A DNA stretch of 32,234 bases from JAUPVL01 sp964512085. GTDB lineage: Bacteria; Patescibacteriota; Saccharimonadia; CAILAD01; BJGX01. The stretch lies in assembly GCA_964512085.1 (NCBI GenBank), contig CAZEIU010000005.1:1-32234 (forward strand), in the 5' to 3' direction. Of the stretch, positions 15,781 through 24,122 are shown piece by piece (within the stretch, counting starts at the first letter, position 1; each line of letters begins with the position of its first letter). Position numbers and translations under genes: made by a program. A model generated the notes under the pieces. That model did no database searches. It worked only from the letters and a program-made list of their open reading frames with translations, and had not been told where the DNA came from.

Positions 15781-16540
15781 ACAAACTAATCGAATTTGTT
15801 CGATTATACTAGTAGTAGTTTTTGTAGTATTTATTAGCAGTATAGTGCCAGTAAATATTGCTAATGCTGAAGATTCTAGTGCTAGTAATCCAAACAAGCA
15901 AGATTTTTGTAAAAACATCGATAATATTAATAATTCCATAAATAACACAATCAATAACAAAATAGACTATATCGATTCACAGAAAAATACTCAAAAAAAA
16001 CAAATCAAAAGTGAGATATTATCTAAACAAAAAGATATAAATAATCTACGTAGACAATGGGATAAAAATAGAGAGGATCAGATCAATCAACTAAAACAAA
16101 AATATAAAAAAGATAAAAACAAGATCCAAGCAATAGAAGAATTCGATCTTCAAGTTGATGTTGCCACTAAAAATCGAAGAGAAAAAAACGATAACATCTT
16201 AGAAGAGTACGATAAAGAAGTTGAAAAACAGGTCATTATCCGAAATGAAAATCTACAAGCAGTCATAAAAAGCTATCAAAATACCATTATTGATGCACAA
16301 AAAACTGCTCAAGGAGGTTGTAATAATGGCGACAACTCTATGTCCACCAGAACTCAGTTTAAGTCTAATTTATTGTTGGCTAAGAATCAGCTTATAAACG
16401 GCAATGGCGGAGTATCAGAATATAAAAAATCAGTCGCAGAAATTGCAAACAAGAAGCAGCTAGAGCTAAAAGCGGTAGCAGAAGAATTTCAAACAACCAT
16501 AGAATCGGCGATCAATAAACTTGCTAACTCACTGCGTTAG
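15764..16540 (+). CDS. Secreted coiled-coil protein, third gene of the ECF operon
   Basis: 258 residues. A signal peptide (hydrophobic 12-31, likely cut after NIANA near residue 35) precedes an Asn/Lys/Gln-rich helical region with heptad-like repeats (about 45-180). Two lone Cys residues (in QDFCKN and GGCNNG) flank the coiled coil and could form a disulfide bond. It starts with AGGAGAGG about 5 nt upstream and overlaps the putative anti-sigma gene, so it is co-expressed. Possible roles are an extracytoplasmic sensor or a structural product of the regulon; no homologue is recognised. It converges with the crtEb fusion gene, 8 nt away. Confidence 0.7.
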   Translation: MKTVSKQTNRICSIILVVVFVVFISSIVPVNIANAEDSSASNPNKQDFCKNIDNINNSINNTINNKIDYIDSQKNTQKKQIKSEILSKQKDINNLRRQWDKNREDQINQLKQKYKKDKNKIQAIEEFDLQVDVATKNRREKNDNILEEYDKEVEKQVIIRNENLQAVIKSYQNTIIDAQKTAQGGCNNGDNSMSTRTQFKSNLLLAKNQLINGNGGVSEYKKSVAEIANKKQLELKAVAEEFQTTIESAINKLANSLR

Positions 16541-16548
16541 TATTTTGG

Positions 16549-18558
16549 CTAAAAAGCTTCAGTTCTCTTTTGCCATCGTGGTTTCAGAACCTCATAATTG
16601 AGCATAGAGTATATCATGAGAGCAAAACAAACTATGCTACCTACAGGGTATAAAAGTGTAGATAGGACACTTTGTTTAGAAGAAATAGTAATAATTAATC
16701 TATTGATGTAGCTTAAACCAATTGCTAATGCAATCATAATAAGGCCAGTATAAAAACCTACTACTAATAGATACATGACTAGTAAACTAGGCAAAATTAG
16801 AACTACAAATCCACCTGATAATAAACTTAAACTTAAAGGCATAGAAAAATGTAATGCCGGATAATATCTTCTTAGGTTTTGAGCAATTATAGATTTAAGG
16901 CTCAAGTGATTTTGATTTGTAGCAATATCTGACCCAATAAAAAACCCTGTTTTAAGCCCTCTGGAGCTAATACTTGCTGCTAAGTCAAAATCTTCTAGAG
17001 GACTTTTGGCCACCAGCTCAAAACCACCTAATGCATCTATGCTAGCTCTATTAAAAGCAATAATATTGCCACTTACATTGGCAGAGTTAGGCATTTTATT
17101 AGCCAGCCAAGCGGAGGGGTACATGCCTAGCATAAAGAAATGATTCTGACTTAGAATTATCTGTTGGGATAAGCTTTTATTTTGATCTGCAGCCAGCACC
17201 GATACTAAGCTTAATTTTTCGTTTTTGACCAAACTAGTTAAAATTGACAAAGCGTTTGGTAACAAAATGGTATCGGCACTTAATAGCACAACGATATCTC
17301 CAGTGCATTTATCTAGCAGTTGTTGTGATACCCAAGCATTTAATGTCCACCCGGGCTTTATGGGCTTAGTGCTGACTGTTTTGAGCCTTGGGTCTTGAAA
17401 ACTTTTTGCAATTTTTAGCGTATTGTCGGTACTACCTAGATCAGTAAATATTATTTCAAACTGCGGGTATTGTTGTCCTAGCACTGATAGTAATGTCGAC
17501 GATATATTATCGGCTTGATTGTAGGCATGCACAATAATGCTGACTTTTGGCCAATCGGTAAGTTTCTTGGTTTTGGGTCTCGAAAATGTCCTTAAGTTGT
17601 AAACAGTTAAGCCAAGTTGCAACATAAAAAAACCTAATAAAAATAACCCAAATATAAGTGCATAATACTCACGTAAATTAAACGGATCGAAAGCAAAGAG
17701 TAAAATTTGGGTTATAAAAAAACCAACAAGACCATTTAACCATAGAAAGTTTTTCCAACCCCTCCGATATTGATTGGATTGCGCATCGGAACGAAATTTA
17801 AGAAAAAAACTTACGTTTAATACGTAGCAAGATAAAAACACTGATGTAAGTAGACCATATGGAAAATACAAAAAGGCCACTATGAAACAGCATAGTATGT
17901 AAAATGTCAGGCTAAATTTAGCTGTTCTCATAGCACCAAGATAGGTTGCTATAGAATGTATCTTAGCTGCACGATCAGGTTTGATGTCTTGTATAGCACC
18001 AAATGCTTGGCTGGCAACACCCCAAAGCATAAAGGCTATAATAATTGGCCAGTAATAATTTTTTGAATTTGCCAAAGTCAAACCAAATACGAAAGGCAAA
18101 ACAAAATGTAGGGCCGAATTGATAGAATCTAAAAAAGGAACTTCTTTAAACCTTAAAGGCTTAGCGCTGTAGCTAAAAGTGAAAAAAACGGTAGCTATTA
18201 GAACAGCATTAGATACTAGGTCGCCAATCACAAAAAAATAAATCAAAAATGGAATGTTTGTAATGGCAATAGCGAACCATAGTTTGTTGTGCGAACTCTT
18301 GGGCATAATGGCGCCTTCAACAGAGTTTTTTCGAGGATTTTTTATGTCGGTTTCGTAGTCGTAGATATCGTTAATTCCATATAGCATTAAGTTGTATGAA
18401 AATAAGAAATAAATAAATCCAATAATTGCAGGTATATTAAGAGATTGCATTACCACTAAGTAGCCGACCAAGTAAGGAACAGCGGTATTTACCCAACTAA
18501 TTGGTCGAGAACATTTAATTATTTCTGAGATAGTGAGTTGGTGATTATTTTTTTGCAT
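16549..18558 (-). CDS. Lycopene elongase (CrtEb/LyeJ-like UbiA prenyltransferase) fused to a GT2 glycosyltransferase
   Basis: 669 residues in two parts. Residues 1-320 form a UbiA-type prenyltransferase with the elongase-like first Asp motif NDIYDYETDIKNPRKN (63-78) and the second motif QDIKPDRAAKI (190-200); about eight to nine helices. CrtEb/LyeJ adds C5 units from DMAPP to both ends of lycopene to make C50 carotenoids. Residues 338-565 form a GT-A family 2 domain (VSIIVHAYNQADN 339-351; SADT 427-430 at the metal-binding position; LEDFDLA 521-527; QNLRRYYP 560-567), followed by three to four helices. Carotenoid glycosyltransferases of this kind cap hydroxylated ends. It is last in the leftward crtYe-crtYf operon and overlaps crtYf by 14 nt. 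I know elongase and glycosyltransferase only as separate proteins. A non-carotenoid UbiA substrate is possible but unlikely given the neighbours. Confidence 0.85.
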   Translation of the reverse strand: MQKNNHQLTISEIIKCSRPISWVNTAVPYLVGYLVVMQSLNIPAIIGFIYFLFSYNLMLYGINDIYDYETDIKNPRKNSVEGAIMPKSSHNKLWFAIAITNIPFLIYFFVIGDLVSNAVLIATVFFTFSYSAKPLRFKEVPFLDSINSALHFVLPFVFGLTLANSKNYYWPIIIAFMLWGVASQAFGAIQDIKPDRAAKIHSIATYLGAMRTAKFSLTFYILCCFIVAFLYFPYGLLTSVFLSCYVLNVSFFLKFRSDAQSNQYRRGWKNFLWLNGLVGFFITQILLFAFDPFNLREYYALIFGLFLLGFFMLQLGLTVYNLRTFSRPKTKKLTDWPKVSIIVHAYNQADNISSTLLSVLGQQYPQFEIIFTDLGSTDNTLKIAKSFQDPRLKTVSTKPIKPGWTLNAWVSQQLLDKCTGDIVVLLSADTILLPNALSILTSLVKNEKLSLVSVLAADQNKSLSQQIILSQNHFFMLGMYPSAWLANKMPNSANVSGNIIAFNRASIDALGGFELVAKSPLEDFDLAASISSRGLKTGFFIGSDIATNQNHLSLKSIIAQNLRRYYPALHFSMPLSLSLLSGGFVVLILPSLLVMYLLVVGFYTGLIMIALAIGLSYINRLIITISSKQSVLSTLLYPVGSIVCFALMIYSMLNYEVLKPRWQKRTEAF

Positions 18559-18841
18559 TGAAATATTTAAATAGGCTTGGAACTAGTATTACTGCAGCTA
18601 TTGTGTAGCTAAAATCTTCTATCGGAATAGTAAGTATTTTTAGCTGGGTAATTGAATTACTATTATACAATACTATCGGTAAAGCAGTGAGATAGAAGTC
18701 AAAAATTAGGGTCATAAGGCACAATATCACAAGTAGGGCTAATAGTACTTTTGTTTTAGGCAACTTAAGTCGAAATCTTATGACTAACAAAATTGTTACC
18801 AATATCAAACTAAGTGATAATACCGCGTATTTAGACATCAT
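18545..18841 (-). CDS. crtYf: Lycopene cyclase subunit, CrtYf/CrtYd type
   Basis: 98 residues with three membrane helices. The family motif IPIEDFSYTIAAVILVPSLF (72-91) is the C-terminal PxED signature of the second subunit of heterodimeric lycopene cyclases, and FDFY (47-50) fits the conserved Asp. With CrtYe it would cyclise carotenoid ends to epsilon, beta or gamma rings; the ring type cannot be read. It starts at ATG 18841-18839, with a second ATG directly next, and overlaps crtYe by 11 nt and the elongase fusion by 14 nt. The order Ye-Yf-Eb is that of Corynebacterium and other C50-producing Actinobacteria. Confidence 0.85.
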   Translation of the reverse strand: MMSKYAVLSLSLILVTILLVIRFRLKLPKTKVLLALLVILCLMTLIFDFYLTALPIVLYNSNSITQLKILTIPIEDFSYTIAAVILVPSLFKYFNAKK

Positions 18842-19172
18842 TAAGTCTCTTTGTTTTTATTAATAGTAAGTATATTAGTAGCGTACTATAGCAAAGCAAA
18901 AATAAAAATAAGAACTCTTCTATTGGTAAGTCTCTGCTGATTATAAAAATACCAAGTACAAAGTTTTGATTAGTATAAAATATATTATTTATGATTCCGG
19001 CAATATCAAATACTAACAATAATGACATTACTGAGATAATTGATAGCAAGCTGGCTCTTTTATTGTTCCATATAGCAATTTTAAATCTACTATCAATTAG
19101 CAATAGCCCGCAGATACTAATTACTAAAGATACAAAATAAAAATAGTGAGAGAAAACAATACTTTTTATCAC
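18831..19172 (-). CDS. crtYe: Lycopene cyclase subunit, CrtYe/CrtYc type
   Basis: 113 residues, three helices. The conserved stretch FDIAGIINNIFYTNQNFVLG (55-74) followed by DLPIEEFLFLFLLCYSTLLIY (landmark DLPIEEF at 81-87) is the lycopene cyclase domain found in CrtYc/CrtYe and in fungal CarRA. The start is GTG at 19172-19170. It is first of the leftward operon, and its -10 box is 9 nt upstream. With CrtYf it forms the membrane cyclase acting on lycopene or on elongated C50 chains. Because both subunits are present and overlap, the enzyme is probably complete. Confidence 0.87.
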   Translation of the reverse strand: MIKSIVFSHYFYFVSLVISICGLLLIDSRFKIAIWNNKRASLLSIISVMSLLLVFDIAGIINNIFYTNQNFVLGIFIISRDLPIEEFLFLFLLCYSTLLIYLLLIKTKRLNDV

Positions 19173-19181
19173 AATGTTTAT

Positions 19182-19187
19182 ATTATA
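19182..19187 (-). promoter_or_regulatory. -10 box of the leftward crtYe-crtYf-crtEb operon
   Basis: TATAAT on the minus strand (19187-19182), in the context GGAG-TATAAT, lies 9 nt before GTG 19172. TTGACT occurs upstream but only 10 nt away, too close to act as its -35 box. Confidence 0.5.
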
Positions 19188-19236
19188 CTCCTTAATCAGT
19201 CAAAATCATTTTTATACTCTTAACAACTAATCTATA

Positions 19237-19245
19237 TGGTATTAT
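19237..19245 (+). promoter_or_regulatory. Extended -10 promoter of crtI-crtE-crtB (leaderless)
   Basis: TGG-TATTAT ends 7 bases before ATG 19253, so the mRNA should begin at or one base before the start codon. It diverges from the crtYe promoter within the same 80-bp region. Confidence 0.6.
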
Positions 19246-19252
19246 TTAGTAT

Positions 19253-20755
19253 ATGAGTAGGAATAATAAGACTGCTATTGTGGTTGGAGCTGGTATTGGT
19301 GGACTCTGTACAGCTGCAAGACTTGCTAAAAATGGCTACTCAGTAAGTCTATACGAAAAAGAAACTAAGGTTGGCGGTCGTGCTAATAGAATTGAGCACG
19401 ACGGCTATATATTTGATACCGGTCCGACATTATTAATGATGACCGATGTTTTGTATGACACATTTAAGTACTGTGGTAAAAATTTTGATGACTACATTAC
19501 ACTGATGCAATTGGAGCCCAACTATAAACTTTCATTTGCTGATAAATCAAATATTACCGTAAGTAGTAATTTGCCAAAATTTCAGGCTGAACTTGCTAAG
19601 TTTGATCCTAAAGCACCAGAGCAATTCTATAGATTCTTTTCAGATGTGGCAGAGATATACAGAATCTCAAGAGCCAACTTTATAGACAAAAACTTCGATA
19701 AACTAACTGACTTTATTAGTTTTAGTTCGGGGCTAAAACTACTTCGTAAAAAAGGTTTAAAATCTCTATATGGTTTCGTGAGTCAATATTTTACCGATGA
19801 AAGACTAAGGCAGTTATTTAGTTTTCAAAGTATGTATTTGGGAGTGAGTCCGTATGAGTCGCCGGCGGTTTATAGCATGATAAGTTATATGGAAACCGGA
19901 CTAGGTATATGGTACCCCAAGGGCGGTATGTATAGCTTGAGTAGGGCACTAGAAAAACTAGCCATTGATATGGGGGTAAAAATATTCACTCAAACTCCGG
20001 TAAAAAATATTACTATAGAAGACAAGTCTATAAAAGGTGTTATCTTAGAAAAAGGAGAATCAATCAAGGCCGACATTGTAGTTTGTAATGCTGATATTGT
20101 TTACGCCTATAAGAATCTTCTGCCCAAAGATATTAACTTAGTTAGCTTTGGTAGGACTGGAGATCAACTCAAGCAGTCTAGCTCGGCGTTACTTTTTTAT
20201 TGGGGCGTAAAAGATTCTCTTAAAGGAATGCTTCATCACAATGTCTACTTGTGTAGTGATTTTAAAAATAATTTGAATGAGATATTTCACAAACAAGCCT
20301 TACCGAGCGATCCGTCTTTTTATGTCTATATACCTACCAAGACAGATCCAAAACTAGCTCCTAAAAATTGTAGCGTATTGTATGTGTTGGTGCCGGTACC
20401 TAACCTCAACGCCGATGCAGATTGGCAAAAAGGTATTACGAAATTGCGTCGACAGGTATTATCTAGATTAAAAACCGAATTTAATCAAGATATCGAAAGC
20501 AAAATTGAGACCGAATGGATGGTTGCGCCACAAGATTTTGAAAGTAAATATAATCTTACGGCAGGATCGGCTTTTGGCTTAACCCATCATTTTATGCAAT
20601 CTGGTTATTTTAGGCCCCATAATGTAGAGAGAAGTACTAAAGGCCTTTATTTTGTCGGCGCTAGCACTTATCCGGGAGGTGGAATTCCTATGGTTACATT
20701 AGGGGCAAAGCTTGTTGTTGAGAGAATTTTGCGAGATAATACACAAAATATATAA
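19253..20755 (+). CDS. crtI: Phytoene desaturase (CrtI family)
   Basis: 500 residues, the usual CrtI length. The N-terminal FAD-binding motif VVGAGIGGLCTAARL (11-25) is followed by KVGGRANRIEHDGYIFDTGP (39-58). The C-terminal CrtI signature GLYFVGASTYPGGGIPMVTL is near 463-482. The enzyme introduces conjugated double bonds into phytoene, giving lycopene in four steps when it is the only desaturase. A CrtD-type 3,4-desaturase or CrtN is possible, but it is the single desaturase here and is co-transcribed with crtE and crtB. It is first in the rightward operon with a leaderless start; crtE begins 16 nt after its stop. Confidence 0.93.
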   Translation: MSRNNKTAIVVGAGIGGLCTAARLAKNGYSVSLYEKETKVGGRANRIEHDGYIFDTGPTLLMMTDVLYDTFKYCGKNFDDYITLMQLEPNYKLSFADKSNITVSSNLPKFQAELAKFDPKAPEQFYRFFSDVAEIYRISRANFIDKNFDKLTDFISFSSGLKLLRKKGLKSLYGFVSQYFTDERLRQLFSFQSMYLGVSPYESPAVYSMISYMETGLGIWYPKGGMYSLSRALEKLAIDMGVKIFTQTPVKNITIEDKSIKGVILEKGESIKADIVVCNADIVYAYKNLLPKDINLVSFGRTGDQLKQSSSALLFYWGVKDSLKGMLHHNVYLCSDFKNNLNEIFHKQALPSDPSFYVYIPTKTDPKLAPKNCSVLYVLVPVPNLNADADWQKGITKLRRQVLSRLKTEFNQDIESKIETEWMVAPQDFESKYNLTAGSAFGLTHHFMQSGYFRPHNVERSTKGLYFVGASTYPGGGIPMVTLGAKLVVERILRDNTQNI

Positions 20756-20771
20756 TAATTTGCTTTATTAA

Positions 20772-21851
20772 ATGATACAAAACGAGTTCAAAAAATACGC
20801 AATTGATAGTAAATCAGTTATCGATAATACTTTATCAATATTCTTTGATAAGAAAATAAAAGATGCAAAACAATATGACATCTCTTATCAGCGGCTTGTT
20901 CAGAGTTTGGCCAAACAAACTCTGCGCGGGGGTAAAAGACTGCGCCCAATTTTGTCTATTCTTGGGCACCGTATGGCAGGTGGCGATAAGAATAAAGAGA
21001 TTGTTAAAGCAGCTTGCGCCTTAGAAATATTTCATAATTTTCTGTTAATTCACGATGATATTATGGATAGAGACGACTATCGACACGGTGGTTTAAATAT
21101 AACAGGTCATTACAAAAAAAAATTAAAAGCTACTTTAAAAGAAAAAACAGAGTTAGATCACCTCGCTAGTTCATTGGCCCTTCTCGCTGGAGACATTAGT
21201 TTTGGTCTAAGTAGCGAAATACTAATGTCGTCAGGATTTGAAAGTGATTTATTGATTTCGGCACAACAACGCCTCAACAAAGCCGTCTTTGAGGTAGCCG
21301 CAGGTCAACAGCTCGATATACTAAGCGCTTATAAAAAGGAGCTAAGCCTTAATAAAATACTCAAAATATATTCTTATAAAACTGCCGACTATTCTGTGAC
21401 TTTACCGCTACAATTTGGAGCTATTTTGGCTGGTACCAAATCTGACATGCAATCCACTATTCAGGAGTTTGGTCAAAAGGTAGGTATAGCCTTTCAATTA
21501 ACCGACGATATCTTGGGGATGTTTAAGAACGAAAAAGAGTTAGGCAAACCAATTTATAGCGATCTTCGTGAAGGTAAGCAAACAATTCTAATGCACTATG
21601 GTTTTTTACTAAGCAACGCTAAAGAAAAAGATTTGCTCAAAAGCTATTTCAAAAATCCCAATATTGGACAAAAAGAATTATTAAAAACTCGAAAGATATT
21701 AGAATCAAACGGTGCAAAGACTAAAACCTCATTATTAGCCCAACAGCATGTAGATGATGCAATTAAGCTTATACCCAAAATTACAAGTGAAAGAGATTTA
21801 CAAATTATTCTAAAAGAATTTGCATTATTTTGTATTAAAAGAAATAAATAG
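20772..21851 (+). CDS. crtE: Geranylgeranyl diphosphate synthase (trans-prenyltransferase)
   Basis: 359 residues. The first Asp-rich motif DDIMD (95-99) follows LRGGKRLRPIL (51-61); the second is TDDILG (244-249), followed by GKPIYSDLREGKQTI. Phe90 lies five residues before the first motif; in type I archaeal-style enzymes an aromatic residue there limits the chain to C20, which suits GGPP, though FPP synthases can share it. It condenses IPP with allylic diphosphates. It lies between crtI and crtB, with only 2 nt to crtB. Two TATAAT/TTTATT-like boxes overlap the crtI end but are not convincing promoters. Confidence 0.92.
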   Translation: MIQNEFKKYAIDSKSVIDNTLSIFFDKKIKDAKQYDISYQRLVQSLAKQTLRGGKRLRPILSILGHRMAGGDKNKEIVKAACALEIFHNFLLIHDDIMDRDDYRHGGLNITGHYKKKLKATLKEKTELDHLASSLALLAGDISFGLSSEILMSSGFESDLLISAQQRLNKAVFEVAAGQQLDILSAYKKELSLNKILKIYSYKTADYSVTLPLQFGAILAGTKSDMQSTIQEFGQKVGIAFQLTDDILGMFKNEKELGKPIYSDLREGKQTILMHYGFLLSNAKEKDLLKSYFKNPNIGQKELLKTRKILESNGAKTKTSLLAQQHVDDAIKLIPKITSERDLQIILKEFALFCIKRNK

Positions 21852-21853
21852 GT

Positions 21854-22687
21854 ATGGGTAAGGATCTTTTTACGCAACAGTCAGAGATTTTCTCGCAAAA
21901 TATTACCAAAGCTTACTCAACTTCTTTCTCTGCAGCCTTAAGATTAATTAATACCAACAAGCGCCAAGATGTTTATAATATTTATGGTTTGGTCAGAATA
22001 GCAGATGAGCTTGTAGATACCATAAAAGCTAAAAATTCATTAGAGATACTAAATGAATTCGAGAAAGACACTCTAAGGGCAATGAAATCGGGAGCCAGTC
22101 TTAATCCGGCAATACTTGCTTTTGCTCAAACAGCTCGCAAATGCCAGATAGAACCAAGTTTGGTTGTAGCTTTTTTTGCTAGTATGCGACAAGACATCAA
22201 TAAAAAATCTTATAGTCAGGCAGAATATGAAGATTATATCTATGGTTCTGCAGAGGTAGTTGGACTGATGTGTTTAAGGGTTTTTTGCGACAACAACTCT
22301 GAGTACATTAAACTAAAAAAATCGGCTCAAGCATTGGGTGCCGGCTTTCAGAAAGTAAATTTTCTTAGAGACATAAAAGACGACTATAACAATCGTGGCC
22401 GAACATATTTTCCAGATATTCAATATAAAACTTTCTCAGAAACCCAAAAAAAAGCAATCGAAAAAGATATTGCCGACGATTTTACTAAGGCCCTACCGGC
22501 TATTAAAAAACTCAACACCGATTGTAAGTATGCTAATTTATTAGCCTATTTGTATTATAAGAAGCTCCTTAAAAAAATAAGTCATCAAAGCGTAGAGCAA
22601 ATAAAAACAAATAGAATTAGTGTGAACAATTTTTATAAAACTATGTTATTTGTGTACGTCAGGATTTTAAAACTTATTAAGATATAA
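21854..22687 (+). CDS. crtB: Phytoene synthase (CrtB)
   Basis: 277 residues, squalene/phytoene synthase fold. The first Asp motif lies in YGLVRIADELVDT (44-56, D51 and D55). The second is NFLRDIKDDYNNRGRTYFP (169-187), the phytoene-synthase form of the LRDxxxD motif. The enzyme joins two GGPP head to head to 15-cis-phytoene. A squalene or diapophytoene synthase reading is possible by fold, but crtI, crtE and the cyclases favour phytoene. It is the last gene of the operon, 2 nt after crtE, without a clear terminator. Confidence 0.92.
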   Translation: MGKDLFTQQSEIFSQNITKAYSTSFSAALRLINTNKRQDVYNIYGLVRIADELVDTIKAKNSLEILNEFEKDTLRAMKSGASLNPAILAFAQTARKCQIEPSLVVAFFASMRQDINKKSYSQAEYEDYIYGSAEVVGLMCLRVFCDNNSEYIKLKKSAQALGAGFQKVNFLRDIKDDYNNRGRTYFPDIQYKTFSETQKKAIEKDIADDFTKALPAIKKLNTDCKYANLLAYLYYKKLLKKISHQSVEQIKTNRISVNNFYKTMLFVYVRILKLIKI

Positions 22688-22742
22688 TTTTGCTATATTC
22701 ACCATCTGTAGCATAATATTAATATAAGCGTTTTAATCCCCC

Positions 22743-24122
22743 ATGAATAACAATCCAAAATCAAGACAAAAAAGACATCTCGATAATGTAAAATCCGGTA
22801 GTGCAAACAGCTCCACTGCCGGCAGTGTTTTAGATTTAAGAAATTCTAAGACGGTCCAAAAGATCAATGACAAACCCGCCCATATACCGCATCTTGTAGA
22901 ATCAAAATCACAGCATCATAATCAAATCCCAACCTCAACCCCAAATTCTTATCAAACAACTACAAGAACATTAGTGCCTCAAAACAAAAAGCCAGATCAT
23001 TCTAGGATCAATGCAAATAAACAAGAGACGCAAGAGTCGACTATTGATTATTTTAGCTTTGTTTTTATTAAGTTCTTTGTGCCTAAGCCAAACTTAGTAT
23101 TGTGGCAGGCAAACTTATTAAGAACTATTTTAAGTCCGCAAACATGGTTGTTATTAACCTTACCACTGGTCCTGTTTCAAATTAAGCAGTATACAAACAC
23201 TACTATCAATGGATTATTAAGTGATATTAAATCTGTTCTTACCCCAGGACACTTTTATGCTTTGGCATTTTCTCTGGTATTAGGATTGTCTATTTTTCTT
23301 TTCTCATTAGTATTTCGGGCTCTAGTAAGTGCCGGCTCAATATTTATTAGGTTAAGAGAAATCGATCAAAGAGAAGTTTCATTTTTATCTGCAATTCGTG
23401 CGGCTTCAAGCACAATATTGAGACAATGTCTTAATTATATTTTGCATGTTTTTATTTTAGTTTTTACCACGTTGATATTATTTTCTGTTGCACGATATAT
23501 ATTGCAAAACAATAATGCCTGGATATTGAGTAACAAGTATCAGTTAACTGTAGCTGTTGTTTTTATATGGGTGGCGTTGTTGATTATGCTCTATGCTAAG
23601 CACTGGTTACAAATTGGTCTTTTTGCCAGAAGTAGCTCAACCCGTCATATTCAACTACAAAGCATCAAATTGTTGTTTAGCTCGGCTCTTACTAATATGT
23701 CTACAAGCTCTATAAGTTTACTTGCTGTAGCGCTAGCTTATGGAACAATTATATTTGGCAACTATTATTTGGTAGATTTTTTAATTCGTCAAAACTCCCT
23801 ACCAATACTTCCGCTAATTGCTAGTTCTATAGCTACCATTATTATATTAACTACTTTACAGTACTTGCAGCAAAATGTTTGGGCCAGGCAGTACTTCTTT
23901 GCAGCTTCTAAGTCTAGCAGACCAAAAGAATTGTTATATATGAACCAAACCAAGAAAGAGAGTATATGGCCACTAATTATTGTAATTGCTTTCTGTATAT
24001 CCGCGACTGCACTATTTGTGCTTATAACATGGTTCTTTGCTCCGCAAATACGTGGCTTTATGGCTAACTGGCATGCGCAAGTGCCCACCGAGCTAAAATT
24101 AAGCGTGCCAATCAGAAAGTAG
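22743..24122 (+). CDS. Uncharacterised polytopic membrane protein with long polar N-terminus
   Basis: 459 residues, not recognised. Residues 1-100 are polar, Ser/Asn/Lys/Gln-rich and probably disordered and cytoplasmic. Six hydrophobic segments follow (about 131-149, 170-198, 227-250, 264-290, 315-345, 350-372, with a last one near 415-435). No transport or catalytic motif is visible. It overall resembles the loose DUF4013/membrane-spanning glycerophosphodiester phosphodiesterase-anchor type, a weak impression only. It follows crtB by 55 nt, with -10-like boxes (TATATT at 22694-22699) in between, so it may be independent. A role in carotenoid or lipid handling is speculation. Confidence 0.7.
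   Translation: MNNNPKSRQKRHLDNVKSGSANSSTAGSVLDLRNSKTVQKINDKPAHIPHLVESKSQHHNQIPTSTPNSYQTTTRTLVPQNKKPDHSRINANKQETQESTIDYFSFVFIKFFVPKPNLVLWQANLLRTILSPQTWLLLTLPLVLFQIKQYTNTTINGLLSDIKSVLTPGHFYALAFSLVLGLSIFLFSLVFRALVSAGSIFIRLREIDQREVSFLSAIRAASSTILRQCLNYILHVFILVFTTLILFSVARYILQNNNAWILSNKYQLTVAVVFIWVALLIMLYAKHWLQIGLFARSSSTRHIQLQSIKLLFSSALTNMSTSSISLLAVALAYGTIIFGNYYLVDFLIRQNSLPILPLIASSIATIIILTTLQYLQQNVWARQYFFAASKSSRPKELLYMNQTKKESIWPLIIVIAFCISATALFVLITWFFAPQIRGFMANWHAQVPTELKLSVPIRK

Noticed and set aside
16541..16548. Shared bidirectional terminator between the convergent coiled-coil and elongase-fusion genes
   Set aside because: The gap is 8 nt and holds no convincing stem; a short TTAG/CTAA pairing is too weak to call.
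20751..20769. Internal promoter before crtE (TATAAT at 20751-20756, TGC-TTTATT at 20761-20769)
   Set aside because: The first overlaps the crtI stop and has no -35 match; the second is only 2 nt from the ATG. AT-rich chance matches are likely.
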